A DNA stretch of 64,000 nucleotides from CAXXIC01 sp049315325 (GTDB lineage Bacteria > Bacteroidota > Bacteroidia > Bacteroidales > UBA7332): NCBI GenBank assembly GCA_049315325.1, contig JBMOKJ010000007.1, positions 62,001 through 126,000 on the forward strand, given 5' to 3'. A model generated the notes under the pieces. That model was not told the origin of the DNA, did no database searches, and worked only from the letters and a program-made list of their open reading frames with translations. Shown here in pieces: positions 56,141 to 63,103 of this stretch. A program made the translations under genes and the position numbers. Positions within the stretch are counted from its first letter, which is position 1. Each line of letters opens with the position of its first letter.

Positions 56141-57394
56141 TTAGTCTAGTTTAAATAAGTCACTTACGATGTTCAGCGAATCCACGTCTTTCCCATTATT
56201 GGTCAGGTCTTTTAAGTTCTTGATTAACAGACCAGTATAGCGTTGTGTTAAATGTTGGGCATACTCTTCCACAGCCTTCTGAACCTCATCTGATTCGTAT
56301 TTCTTGTTCAGTTTCAACTCCTTGTTGTGAATTGCTAACAGATTGGAGGTAATCGTCTTGATTGCCGGACGAAGAGAGCGTGAAGTGAACCATTCGTTGT
56401 ACTCGTGCACCACTTCGTTGATAATTTCTGCTGCTGAATCGACGCATTCGAGGCGTTTTTCGGCGGTTAATCTCACCACATCTTCCAAATCATCGACCAT
56501 GAAGAGACTTACCGAATCGATTTCATCTACCTTTTCATCTATGTTTCTGGGGACAGATAAATCAATGAAAATCTGCTCATTACCTTCTAATTTGTGAATA
56601 TAACTTTCAACCATTGTCGAACTGATTAAATGCGTTTGAGAAGCGGTTGCTACGACGATAATATCGTGTTTGGGAAGTTCGTTTTCGAGGTGTTCAAACG
56701 GTGCGGCGAACGCCTCATAGTCATTCACAAGCTCTTGTGCACGCTCGAAAGTTCGATTGATGACTGTCACTCGTCCAATGCCCTTGGTTGAAAAGTTTTG
56801 CAATGCCAAAGCACCGGTTTCTCCTGCGCCAATCACTAAAAGTGATTTTTGGGATAAATCACCTAACTTTCTGATACACAGTTCGACAGCCGCTGCGCTG
56901 ACTGATGTTGTACCCACTTTGATGGCGGTTTCGGTGCGAACACGCTTACCTGCTTCGAATGATTTTTGGAACAAACGCATCAACACATCATCGGTCAGTG
57001 CAGCTTTGGTACAAAACAGATAGGCATCTTTGATTTGCCCAATGATTTGATCTTCGCCCAGCACCATCGAGTCAAGCCCAGAGGCCACTTCGTACAAATG
57101 ACGAACTGCATCAGTTTGCGATTTATGATAAAACGTATGCCAATAGTGTTCATCAATGTTTTTGAAGCTGTTCAGTGCCTTAAAAACCTGATCGAAAGCA
57201 GTTTGACGGTCGTAAATGTCTTGTGAAAAATAGAGTTCGGTGCGGTTGCAGGTAGAGAGCAACACCAAGTCAGAAATATCTGTTTCTTGCTGAAGATATT
57301 CTGCAAATCGAATAATCTCTTCGTCTGAAAAGGCGTATTTTTCTCTTATATCGAGGGAGGTCGTTTTGTAACTTATGCCTAATAATCCAATCAT
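56141..57394 (-). CDS. hemA: Glutamyl-tRNA reductase
   Basis: Reduces Glu-tRNA(Glu) to glutamate-1-semialdehyde, the first and usually regulated step of the C5 heme route. The 417-residue protein has the catalytic Cys in LLSTCNRTELYFSQD near residue 50, VASGLDSMVLGEDQIIGQ, the NADPH-binding LLVIGAGETGALALQNFS, and DLSVPRNIDEKV. It is the first gene of the minus-strand hem run and has its own promoter-like box, so the operon probably starts here. Confidence 0.97.
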   Translation of the reverse strand: MIGLLGISYKTTSLDIREKYAFSDEEIIRFAEYLQQETDISDLVLLSTCNRTELYFSQDIYDRQTAFDQVFKALNSFKNIDEHYWHTFYHKSQTDAVRHLYEVASGLDSMVLGEDQIIGQIKDAYLFCTKAALTDDVLMRLFQKSFEAGKRVRTETAIKVGTTSVSAAAVELCIRKLGDLSQKSLLVIGAGETGALALQNFSTKGIGRVTVINRTFERAQELVNDYEAFAAPFEHLENELPKHDIIVVATASQTHLISSTMVESYIHKLEGNEQIFIDLSVPRNIDEKVDEIDSVSLFMVDDLEDVVRLTAEKRLECVDSAAEIINEVVHEYNEWFTSRSLRPAIKTITSNLLAIHNKELKLNKKYESDEVQKAVEEYAQHLTQRYTGLLIKNLKDLTNNGKDVDSLNIVSDLFKLD

Positions 57395-57428
57395 TGCTTT
57401 CTCTTCTGCGAAGATTTTTTATGGATTG

Positions 57429-57436
57429 CAAATATA
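57429..57436 (-). promoter_or_regulatory. Candidate -7 box of the hem operon
   Basis: On the minus strand TATATTTG followed by CAATCC is a full TAnnTTTG match 34 bases before the hemA ATG. No TTG lies at 19-21 bases upstream. Confidence 0.55.
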
Positions 57437-57519
57437 AAACAATTAGATTAGAATGTTTGTACCATATATCGTATTCAACAATTAATAAATTATAAAACAA
57501 AGCTATTTTTCTCAATATA

Positions 57520-57560
57520 AAATAGAAAAAGCCATCGTGCTTCACAGCAAAATGGCTTTG
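57520..57560 (-). terminator. Intrinsic terminator after the outer-membrane receptor
   Basis: AAAGCCAT (57528-57535) and ATGGCTTT (57552-57559) form an 8-bp stem; on the minus strand it runs into TTTTTCTATTTTAT. Confidence 0.65.
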
Positions 57561-57599
57561 AGATAGTTAATTTAGTTTATTGAGAAGTTAAACTTATTC

Positions 57600-60050
57600 T
57601 CAATTTTTTGAACTGCGGCCTTGCTCCTCACTAGATGCAGTTGTTCTATTAGCTCTCGTTTTGAAGTCATTTTTCCCAAAACGATAGGTGAATGAGATAT
57701 TTACTTGACGGCTATCCCAATAATTCTTTATATCTAAATCGACATTAGCATATTTTGTGTAACCGCCTGCATTGAATGTATTGAATATATCGTTAATTGC
57801 CACTTTCAAAGTCCCTTGTTTTTTCAAAATTGACTTTTGAATACCCAAGTCAACCCTATATTGCTCATAGATGTAAAAATTTCCCCAGAGCATTTTTGAT
57901 TGATAGCTACCAGATAATTCTAATTCAAAATCTTTTGGCAGCGACAGACTGTTTGTCATATCGCCACTGTAGCTCCATCGTTCCATCTGATTTGCACCCT
58001 CAATTGTCGAATTTACACGTTTATACATCGTTGATACAGTGCTGTTTAGCCTCCACCATTTGGTCACATTCAGCTGAGCCGTCTCCGAAAGGTTCCAATC
58101 TAAAGCCCTACTCAAATTCTCTTTGGTCTGATAAACCACTTTGGTTTCGTCGTTTTGACGAATGACATCTGAATAGAAGTCGTCGGTGTAAGAGAATCCC
58201 ATCGATGTAAAGAATTTCCCCTTGTAAGAGTGATTCAACCCTACCGAATGTGTGAACTGAGGTTTCAGAAATGGATTGCCTTTTTCGTAGGTGTAAGGAT
58301 CTAGTATCCAAACAAATGGATTGAGCAAATGGTAGCTCGGACGACCGATGCGGTAACTGTAAGAAAATCCCAACTGACTCGATTCGTTGAAGCTATGTTG
58401 CAGGAAAATAGATGGGAATAAATTAGTATAATTAAAATTTGTTATCTGATTGGTTGATAAAGAGTTACCCTTTGTGTTTGTATTTTCGACTCTAAGTCCA
58501 AGCTGAACAGAGTTTTTCTTAAATTGTCCCCTCAAGCTGGTGTAAGCAGCATTGATTTTTTCGTCAAAGATAAAGTGGTCGTGCTTGTTGAAATTTGGGT
58601 TCCAGATTGTACCTGTTTCGTCCAGCACATCAAAATCTGACTTGCCGTCATTTCTGACAATACTGCTCTTTAATCCGGTTTCTATTGTCCAAATTTTACT
58701 CAATGGATGGATATAATCAGCTTTTGCAGTGAAGATTTTAATATCGCCAGACTGAAGCGCATCTAGTGCAAAATCGTGGTGTAGATTGTTATAAGCACCA
58801 TCGAAATATTCGCTTTTTTGAATGTTTTTACCTCTAAAACTAAACAACGCATAGTCGGCATCCACCACCAATGAGCGACCAGTCGTATCGATATCCCATT
58901 TGTAGTTCACATTATACGTGTAGCTACTCCAGTGGTTATCCATCTGTACCTTGGTAATCAACGCAGAGTCGAGTTGTTGAGTTTTGCTCCAAAATGAGGT
59001 ATTCGAATTACCATCTTCAATGTTGTTGCCACTATTTCCGCGCATCATCACGCTCAGCACCTTATTTTTTGAAATATTGTAGTCGGCTCCCAACTTAAAG
59101 TTATGAGCTTGACCGTCGTTGTTGCTTTTCGTCCAAATTTTTTGAACAGCACCCAATAATTCGGGTGAAGTAAAGCGTCGAGTGCCATCCAGCGAGTGCC
59201 AGTTTCGCCAATCGTAGTAGGAATAGTTACCGTAAAAATTCACCTTCCCATAATTCATATTCAGGTCGATGCCGCCGTTCTCTCCAACACGTTTTCCGAT
59301 GGTCAGCCCACTATTCACACTTCCATTGAAACCTGGAGCTCTGTAGTGCTTAGTTTTGATGTTGATAATACCAGAATTGCCCTCAGCATCGTATCTGGCA
59401 GACGGGTTTTCAATCACTTCGATGCGATCTACATTTTTGCCCTGCATCGCTTTTAATATGGTGGCAAGTTGAGTGGCAGACACATAGGTTGATTTTTCGT
59501 CGATCAAAATCTTCACGCCTTGCTTCCCTTTCAAACTGATGTTGTCGTTGTTGTCCACCGAAACACCGGGTACTTTTTTCAGAATCTCAAACACGTTTTC
59601 AGACGCAGTTGTTGGCGAAGCTTCTGGATTGACCACTAATTTATCCGCCAATTGCTCTACATATTTGCGTTTTGCAACCACTTGTGCCTCTTTCAACTGA
59701 TGAATTTCTTCTTTCAAAGTAATATTTTGCTCAATGATCCCCGTCTCCTGTTGTTCAATCCGAAAAACAGAAGTAGTAGCCTTTTCATAACCGATCATGC
59801 TGATTGTCAAGGTATAATCTCCAGGGCGTACCTTTTCGATTTTGAACTCTCCTTTTGGGTTGCAGATTGCACCCTGTACCACTTCATCGCTGTTTGATTT
59901 TCGCAACAATGCAGTTGCAAACTCAACAGGTTGGTTTTTGTTATCGACCACTTTGCCTTTCACTATATTGTTGCTCTTTGCATAAGCTGTTGTGAATGTC
60001 ATAAGACAGAAAAGAAGAATTGAAATGCTATATTTATAAGTTGTTTCCAT
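57600..60050 (-). CDS. Outer-membrane beta-barrel family receptor (TonB-dependent-like)
   Basis: An 816-residue outer-membrane protein. After a signal peptide (residues 1-24) comes a carboxypeptidase-like domain (VVDNKNQPVEFATALL, NPKGEFKIEKVRPGDYTLTI), a plug (EILKKVPGVSVDNNDNIS, RIEVIENPSARYDAEGN) and a large barrel of the OMP_b-brl_3 type rich in Tyr/Trp strands (GLNHSYKGKFFTSMGFSY). A 30-residue tail with basic and Ser-rich residues follows the last strand. The substrate is unknown. A 142-residue gene upstream repeats the N-terminal domain alone. Confidence 0.88.
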   Translation of the reverse strand: METTYKYSISILLFCLMTFTTAYAKSNNIVKGKVVDNKNQPVEFATALLRKSNSDEVVQGAICNPKGEFKIEKVRPGDYTLTISMIGYEKATTSVFRIEQQETGIIEQNITLKEEIHQLKEAQVVAKRKYVEQLADKLVVNPEASPTTASENVFEILKKVPGVSVDNNDNISLKGKQGVKILIDEKSTYVSATQLATILKAMQGKNVDRIEVIENPSARYDAEGNSGIINIKTKHYRAPGFNGSVNSGLTIGKRVGENGGIDLNMNYGKVNFYGNYSYYDWRNWHSLDGTRRFTSPELLGAVQKIWTKSNNDGQAHNFKLGADYNISKNKVLSVMMRGNSGNNIEDGNSNTSFWSKTQQLDSALITKVQMDNHWSSYTYNVNYKWDIDTTGRSLVVDADYALFSFRGKNIQKSEYFDGAYNNLHHDFALDALQSGDIKIFTAKADYIHPLSKIWTIETGLKSSIVRNDGKSDFDVLDETGTIWNPNFNKHDHFIFDEKINAAYTSLRGQFKKNSVQLGLRVENTNTKGNSLSTNQITNFNYTNLFPSIFLQHSFNESSQLGFSYSYRIGRPSYHLLNPFVWILDPYTYEKGNPFLKPQFTHSVGLNHSYKGKFFTSMGFSYTDDFYSDVIRQNDETKVVYQTKENLSRALDWNLSETAQLNVTKWWRLNSTVSTMYKRVNSTIEGANQMERWSYSGDMTNSLSLPKDFELELSGSYQSKMLWGNFYIYEQYRVDLGIQKSILKKQGTLKVAINDIFNTFNAGGYTKYANVDLDIKNYWDSRQVNISFTYRFGKNDFKTRANRTTASSEEQGRSSKN

Positions 60051-60130
60051 CTGATTATTGTTTTGTTTTACGTACTGTAACGAAAAAGTTGGGTAATTGA
60101 GAAAGTGAAAGATTTTACATTAAATCTCTC

Positions 60131-60314
60131 TTTTCGCTACCGCGGGTCTTACTATTTTTTTGGCGCAAAAAAAAGTAAGCAAAAAAAACATTGTCGAAAT
60201 AACTCGCTCAATCGTCCATACAACTGACTCCTATTGTATTAATAATTGATATTGGACTCACTCACTCTGCAGGATTTCGACGCTTGGAATTTGTGTTTGT
60301 CCCCGCTGGGACTA
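60131..60314. repeat. ~185-bp intergenic repeat, copy 1
   Basis: It runs from TTTTCGCTACCGCG to CCGCTGGGACTA. Landmarks are TTTTTGGCGCAAAAAAAAGT, GTCGAAATAACTCGCTCAAT, GGACTCACTCACTCTGCA and TTTGTGTTTGTCCCC. Copy 2 at 61208-61390 has the same order with a diverged ~40-base middle. The two copies flank the small gene at 60473-60901 in direct orientation. Confidence 0.85.
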
Positions 60315-60408
60315 AAGAATAAGTATTGCTTTGTTTGATATTTTTTTGAAGTATTTTTTTATAATGAAAATAGTCATCATTAACCGTCAAAAACCATTTT
60401 TTTTTGAA

Positions 60409-60440
60409 AACGATGCGCCAATTTGACTAGACGCATCGTT
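60409..60440. terminator. Possible terminator hairpin downstream of the small regulatory-domain gene
   Basis: AACGATGCG (60409-60417) and CGCATCGTT (60432-60440) form a perfect 9-bp stem. The T-rich run lies on the plus-strand side (ACTTTTTAA), with only TTTT on the minus side, so efficiency for the minus-strand gene is uncertain. Confidence 0.5.
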
Positions 60441-60472
60441 ACTTTTTAATCAAACCTAAACACAAACCTATT

Positions 60473-60901
60473 TTACATCAATTCATCAGGCATTTGTAAA
60501 ACTTGACTGACATTTGTCTCTTTTTTGTTTTGTTCTTCCATCAAGTTGCTTTCTAAAACAACCACTTTTTCCATCATTTTGGTACCACCTTCGGTAATGG
60601 TCAATGCATTCGTCTTATTTGTCGAAAAGCCTGGAGTTTTCACATCGAGAACATAATTTCCTGGACGCAATTTTTTCAGTTTCACCTCTCCTTTGTCGTT
60701 ACTCAACATCACTTTCAACACTTTTTGAGTTTCAGCGTCTTTCAATGTGACAGTGGCGTAATCGATGGGTTGATAGAAATGGTCTGTTACCAAAACTTTC
60801 ACACAACAAGAACTTTTCGCAAAAGAACTAACAGAAATCAAAGCAACTGCAACCAAAATAATGGTGCGTTTCATACCAAACAATTTACCTAAAGTTTTCA
60901 T
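60473..60901 (-). CDS. Stand-alone carboxypeptidase-regulatory-like domain protein
   Basis: A 142-residue exported protein; a second ATG at 60874 (MKRTIILVAVALISVSSFAK) gives a cleaner signal peptide. The body is one beta-sandwich domain: VLVTDHFYQPIDYATVTLKD, NDKGEVKLKKLRPGNYVLDV, GFSTNKTNALTITEGG. It parallels the N-terminal domain of the receptor that follows (same xPxxxATxxL, NxKGExKxxKxRPGxYxL pattern), so it may be a detached copy of that domain. Four Cys/Ser residues follow the signal (KSSCCVK). Its role, possibly signalling or ligand handling with the receptor, is inferred. Confidence 0.75.
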   Translation of the reverse strand: MKTLGKLFGMKRTIILVAVALISVSSFAKSSCCVKVLVTDHFYQPIDYATVTLKDAETQKVLKVMLSNDKGEVKLKKLRPGNYVLDVKTPGFSTNKTNALTITEGGTKMMEKVVVLESNLMEEQNKKETNVSQVLQMPDELM

Positions 60902-61207
60902 AACTAATTGAATTTAAAAGATTAACATTTTATAAGTACTATGTATTACAAGGTAAAAGAAGCAGATGATTCCGCTCAAAACAGACTATCTCTCACTTTT
61001 TTCGAACCTCTTTGTCTGTTAGACGAAACGACCTGATCGTTTGGTTGCAAAATTCCAAAAAAATATTTTCAGGCAATTTCGCAGTGTTATAATAGTGACG
61101 AAAACAGCGAGGAATTATAACATCAGATTTGAAAGAATTTAAACTTTTAGTCTAAATTGCTTAAATAATCTTTATACAACAAGTTAGATTTATCATTATA
61201 TCAACCT
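60902..61207. other. Intergenic region with a 9-bp inverted repeat
   Basis: No gene is seen. TGTTATAAT (61085-61093) and ATTATAACA (61114-61122) form an inverted repeat with a 20-base spacer, a possible operator for the upstream minus-strand gene. I see no clear TAnnTTTG box for that gene. Confidence 0.4.
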
Positions 61208-61390
61208 TTTTCGCTACCGCGAGTCTTGCTTTTTTTTGGCGCAAAAAAAAGTAAGCAAAAAAAAACATAGTCGAAATAACTCGCTCAATCGTCCAAATAG
61301 CTTATTTCCATTGTTTAACAATGGAAGTTGGACTCACTCACTCTGCAAGATTTCGACGTTTGGTATTTGTGTTTGTCCCCACTGGGACTA
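61208..61390. repeat. ~185-bp intergenic repeat, copy 2
   Basis: Starts TTTTCGCTACCGCGAGTCTT and ends CCCCACTGGGACTATCG. Same landmarks as copy 1 in the same orientation. A 63-codon frame in it (61236) is low-complexity, basic and not a credible gene. Confidence 0.85.
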
Positions 61391-61501
61391 TCGATTTAAT
61401 ATTTTTTTTAATTCGTCATTGTTTTAATCAAAACACTTTCAAAAAAAGTAACAATAAGAATGCAAAATTATGCTTTACAACATATTTTTAGCCTAAATAT
61501 G

Positions 61502-61532
61502 TTGAGTAAATCAAATGAAGAGCGTACCTTTG
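61502..61532 (+). promoter_or_regulatory. Promoter of the ThrE-type exporter genes
   Basis: TTG (61502-61504), a 20-base spacer and TACCTTTG (61525-61532) match the Bacteroidota -33/-7 consensus, 19 bases before the ATG at 61552. Confidence 0.75.
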
Positions 61533-61551
61533 CAAAACAAAACAACGACCG

Positions 61552-62322
61552 ATGAAATTGAAGAATCAAGAAGAGGTAAAAGACCTCGGAAAACTACTGC
61601 TCGAAATCGGCACGCTGCTTATGAGTAACGGCGCAAGCACTGCCCGTATTCGTATGACAGTCGATCGAATTGCAAATTCGTTTGGGTACAATGCAGATAT
61701 GCTCATCACCCACCGTGCACTGACACTTGCGTTGCGAGATGCTGACCACAATCAGGTCTATAACAACCTAAAGCGGACATCGCCACACGGGGTGAATTTC
61801 AAACTGGTGTCGGGCATCAGCCGAATGAGTTGGAGAATTGTACAACAAGGCTGGACTATTGAACAGATTAACGAAGATTTGAAAAGACTTCAAGCTTTGC
61901 CTCACTATCCACGCATCATTGTATTGTCATTCGTTAGCCTTGCAGGAGCTTCGTTTTGCCGATTAGCAGGCGGTAATGCTATTGAAATGCTGATTGCTTT
62001 TGTGGCAACTTTCGTTGGTCTTTTTGCACGTCAGGAATTTCTCAAAAAGAAATTCAATCCTTACATCGCTGTGTTAGTAGGTGCCACTGTTTCGGCACTT
62101 ATATCTGGGTCGTTTAGCTTAATTGGACCAGACTTTCCCTTCGAGCACGGATTTGCCACCTCGGTGTTGTATCTCATTCCTGGTATTCCACTCATTCATT
62201 CGTTTACCGACCTAATAGAAGGCAATACGCTGAACGGCATTTTGCGTTGGGCACACGGCTTAATCATTGCTTTTATGATTGCTCTCGGACTTTCAATTTC
62301 CATTTACCTTTATCACATTTAA
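61552..62322 (+). CDS. Threonine/serine exporter family protein, ThrE N-terminal part (DUF1212)
   Basis: A 256-residue inner-membrane protein corresponding to the first half of ThrE. The cytosolic N-terminal region shows LLEIGTLLMSNGASTARIRM, ADMLITHRALTLALRD and SGISRMSWRIVQQG. About five helices follow from residue 120 onward, with PGIPLIHSFTDLIEGNTLNG as the family core. In Corynebacterium ThrE both halves are one chain; here the C-terminal half is the next gene, three bases away. Together they probably export threonine, serine or related small metabolites. Confidence 0.88.
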   Translation: MKLKNQEEVKDLGKLLLEIGTLLMSNGASTARIRMTVDRIANSFGYNADMLITHRALTLALRDADHNQVYNNLKRTSPHGVNFKLVSGISRMSWRIVQQGWTIEQINEDLKRLQALPHYPRIIVLSFVSLAGASFCRLAGGNAIEMLIAFVATFVGLFARQEFLKKKFNPYIAVLVGATVSALISGSFSLIGPDFPFEHGFATSVLYLIPGIPLIHSFTDLIEGNTLNGILRWAHGLIIAFMIALGLSISIYLYHI

Positions 62323-62325
62323 GCT

Positions 62326-62859
62326 ATGAACTGGTTAGAATTAATAGAAAAAGGATTTTGGGGCGGATGTGCCGCTGTTGGCTTTGCGGTATTGTTCAAC
62401 GTTCCTGCACGAGCTTTGTGGGCCGTGTTTTTTCTTGGATTGGTAGGCTGTATGGCTAAATTTTTGCTGATTGGCTTAGAGGTTCATGTGGTGATTGCAG
62501 CCTTTGTAGGTGCATCGTTGGTGGGAATTTTCAGCATCAGAGCGGCACACAAGAAGCATGCTCCTCCCCTTATCTTCGCTATACCTTCGGTTATTCCTTT
62601 GGTTCCAGGTATTTTTGCATACAAAACAATGCTCGGCATCATCAGTTTGACCGACAAAGTGGGACCAAATTACAATCAAGTTTTAGCAGACACTATAAAT
62701 AATGGGACTAAAGCCACGTTTATTATCATGGCTTTGGCTGTAGGTGTGGCAATACCCAATCTAATTACGCGTAAAGAATCGGCGAAAGAGATTGACATTC
62801 CGATCAAAAAGATGCGCCGCCTTTCGAAAAGTTCGTTGAAAAAGATTGTTCGAAAATAG
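62326..62859 (+). CDS. Threonine/serine exporter family protein, ThrE C-terminal part (DUF3815)
   Basis: A 177-residue inner-membrane protein with four to five helices, matching the C-terminal ThrE domain. It shows GGCAAVGFAVLFNVPARALW, GCMAKFLLIGLEVHVVIAAF, and PSVIPLVPGIFAYKTMLGI (family signature). A basic tail ends the chain. It starts three bases after the DUF1212 gene and is surely co-transcribed. The pair must associate to form the full transporter. Confidence 0.88.
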   Translation: MNWLELIEKGFWGGCAAVGFAVLFNVPARALWAVFFLGLVGCMAKFLLIGLEVHVVIAAFVGASLVGIFSIRAAHKKHAPPLIFAIPSVIPLVPGIFAYKTMLGIISLTDKVGPNYNQVLADTINNGTKATFIIMALAVGVAIPNLITRKESAKEIDIPIKKMRRLSKSSLKKIVRK

Positions 62860-62899
62860 TTTTTTGCGATTTTTCATTCAAAAATAGAGATTCCATCGT

Positions 62900-62929
62900 T
62901 TGCGAACTTAAAAAATCGTGCTATCTTTG
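62900..62929 (+). promoter_or_regulatory. Promoter of tRNA-Cys
   Basis: TTG (62900-62902), a 19-base spacer and TATCTTTG (62922-62929) are an exact Bacteroidota -33/-7 match, 19 bases before the mature tRNA. Spacing is identical to the SRP RNA promoter. Confidence 0.82.
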
Positions 62930-62948
62930 CACTCGCAAAACCACAAAG

Positions 62949-63019
62949 GGTTCCTTGGCCGAGTGGTTAGGCACCGGTCTGCAAAACCGTCTACGGCGGT
63001 TCGAATCCGCCAGGAACCT
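62949..63019 (+). tRNA. tRNA-Cys (anticodon GCA)
   Basis: Cloverleaf with acceptor GGTTCCT/AGGAACC and discriminator T (a Cys identity element), D-arm GGCCGAGTGGTTAGGC, anticodon loop CTGCAAA giving GCA, and T-arm GGCGGTTCGAATCCGCC. Length is 71 nt; CCA is not encoded. It has its own promoter and terminator. Confidence 0.95.
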
Positions 63020-63022
63020 CAC

Positions 63023-63059
63023 AAAAAGCCGATAATCAGCAACGATTATCGGCTTTTTT
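63023..63059 (+). terminator. Intrinsic terminator after tRNA-Cys
   Basis: AAAAAGCCGATAATC (63023-63037) pairs perfectly with GATTATCGGCTTTTT (63044-63058) around a six-base loop, with a T-run as the 3' arm. Confidence 0.92.
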
Positions 63060-63070
63060 GATTTTAACAC

Positions 63071-63078
63071 TACATTTG
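63071..63078 (+). promoter_or_regulatory. Candidate -7 box of the MATE transporter gene
   Basis: TACATTTG followed by CACC fits TAnnTTTG and lies 25 bases before the ATG at 63104. The preceding terminator isolates it from tRNA-Cys. No TTG is correctly spaced. Confidence 0.45.
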
Positions 63079-63103
63079 CACCTCAAACAAGACAAAAAGC
63101 CAA

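Noticed and set aside
61236..61427. A 63-codon frame in repeat copy 2
   Set aside because: It is read from the dispersed ~185-bp repeat; the equivalent frame differs in copy 1.
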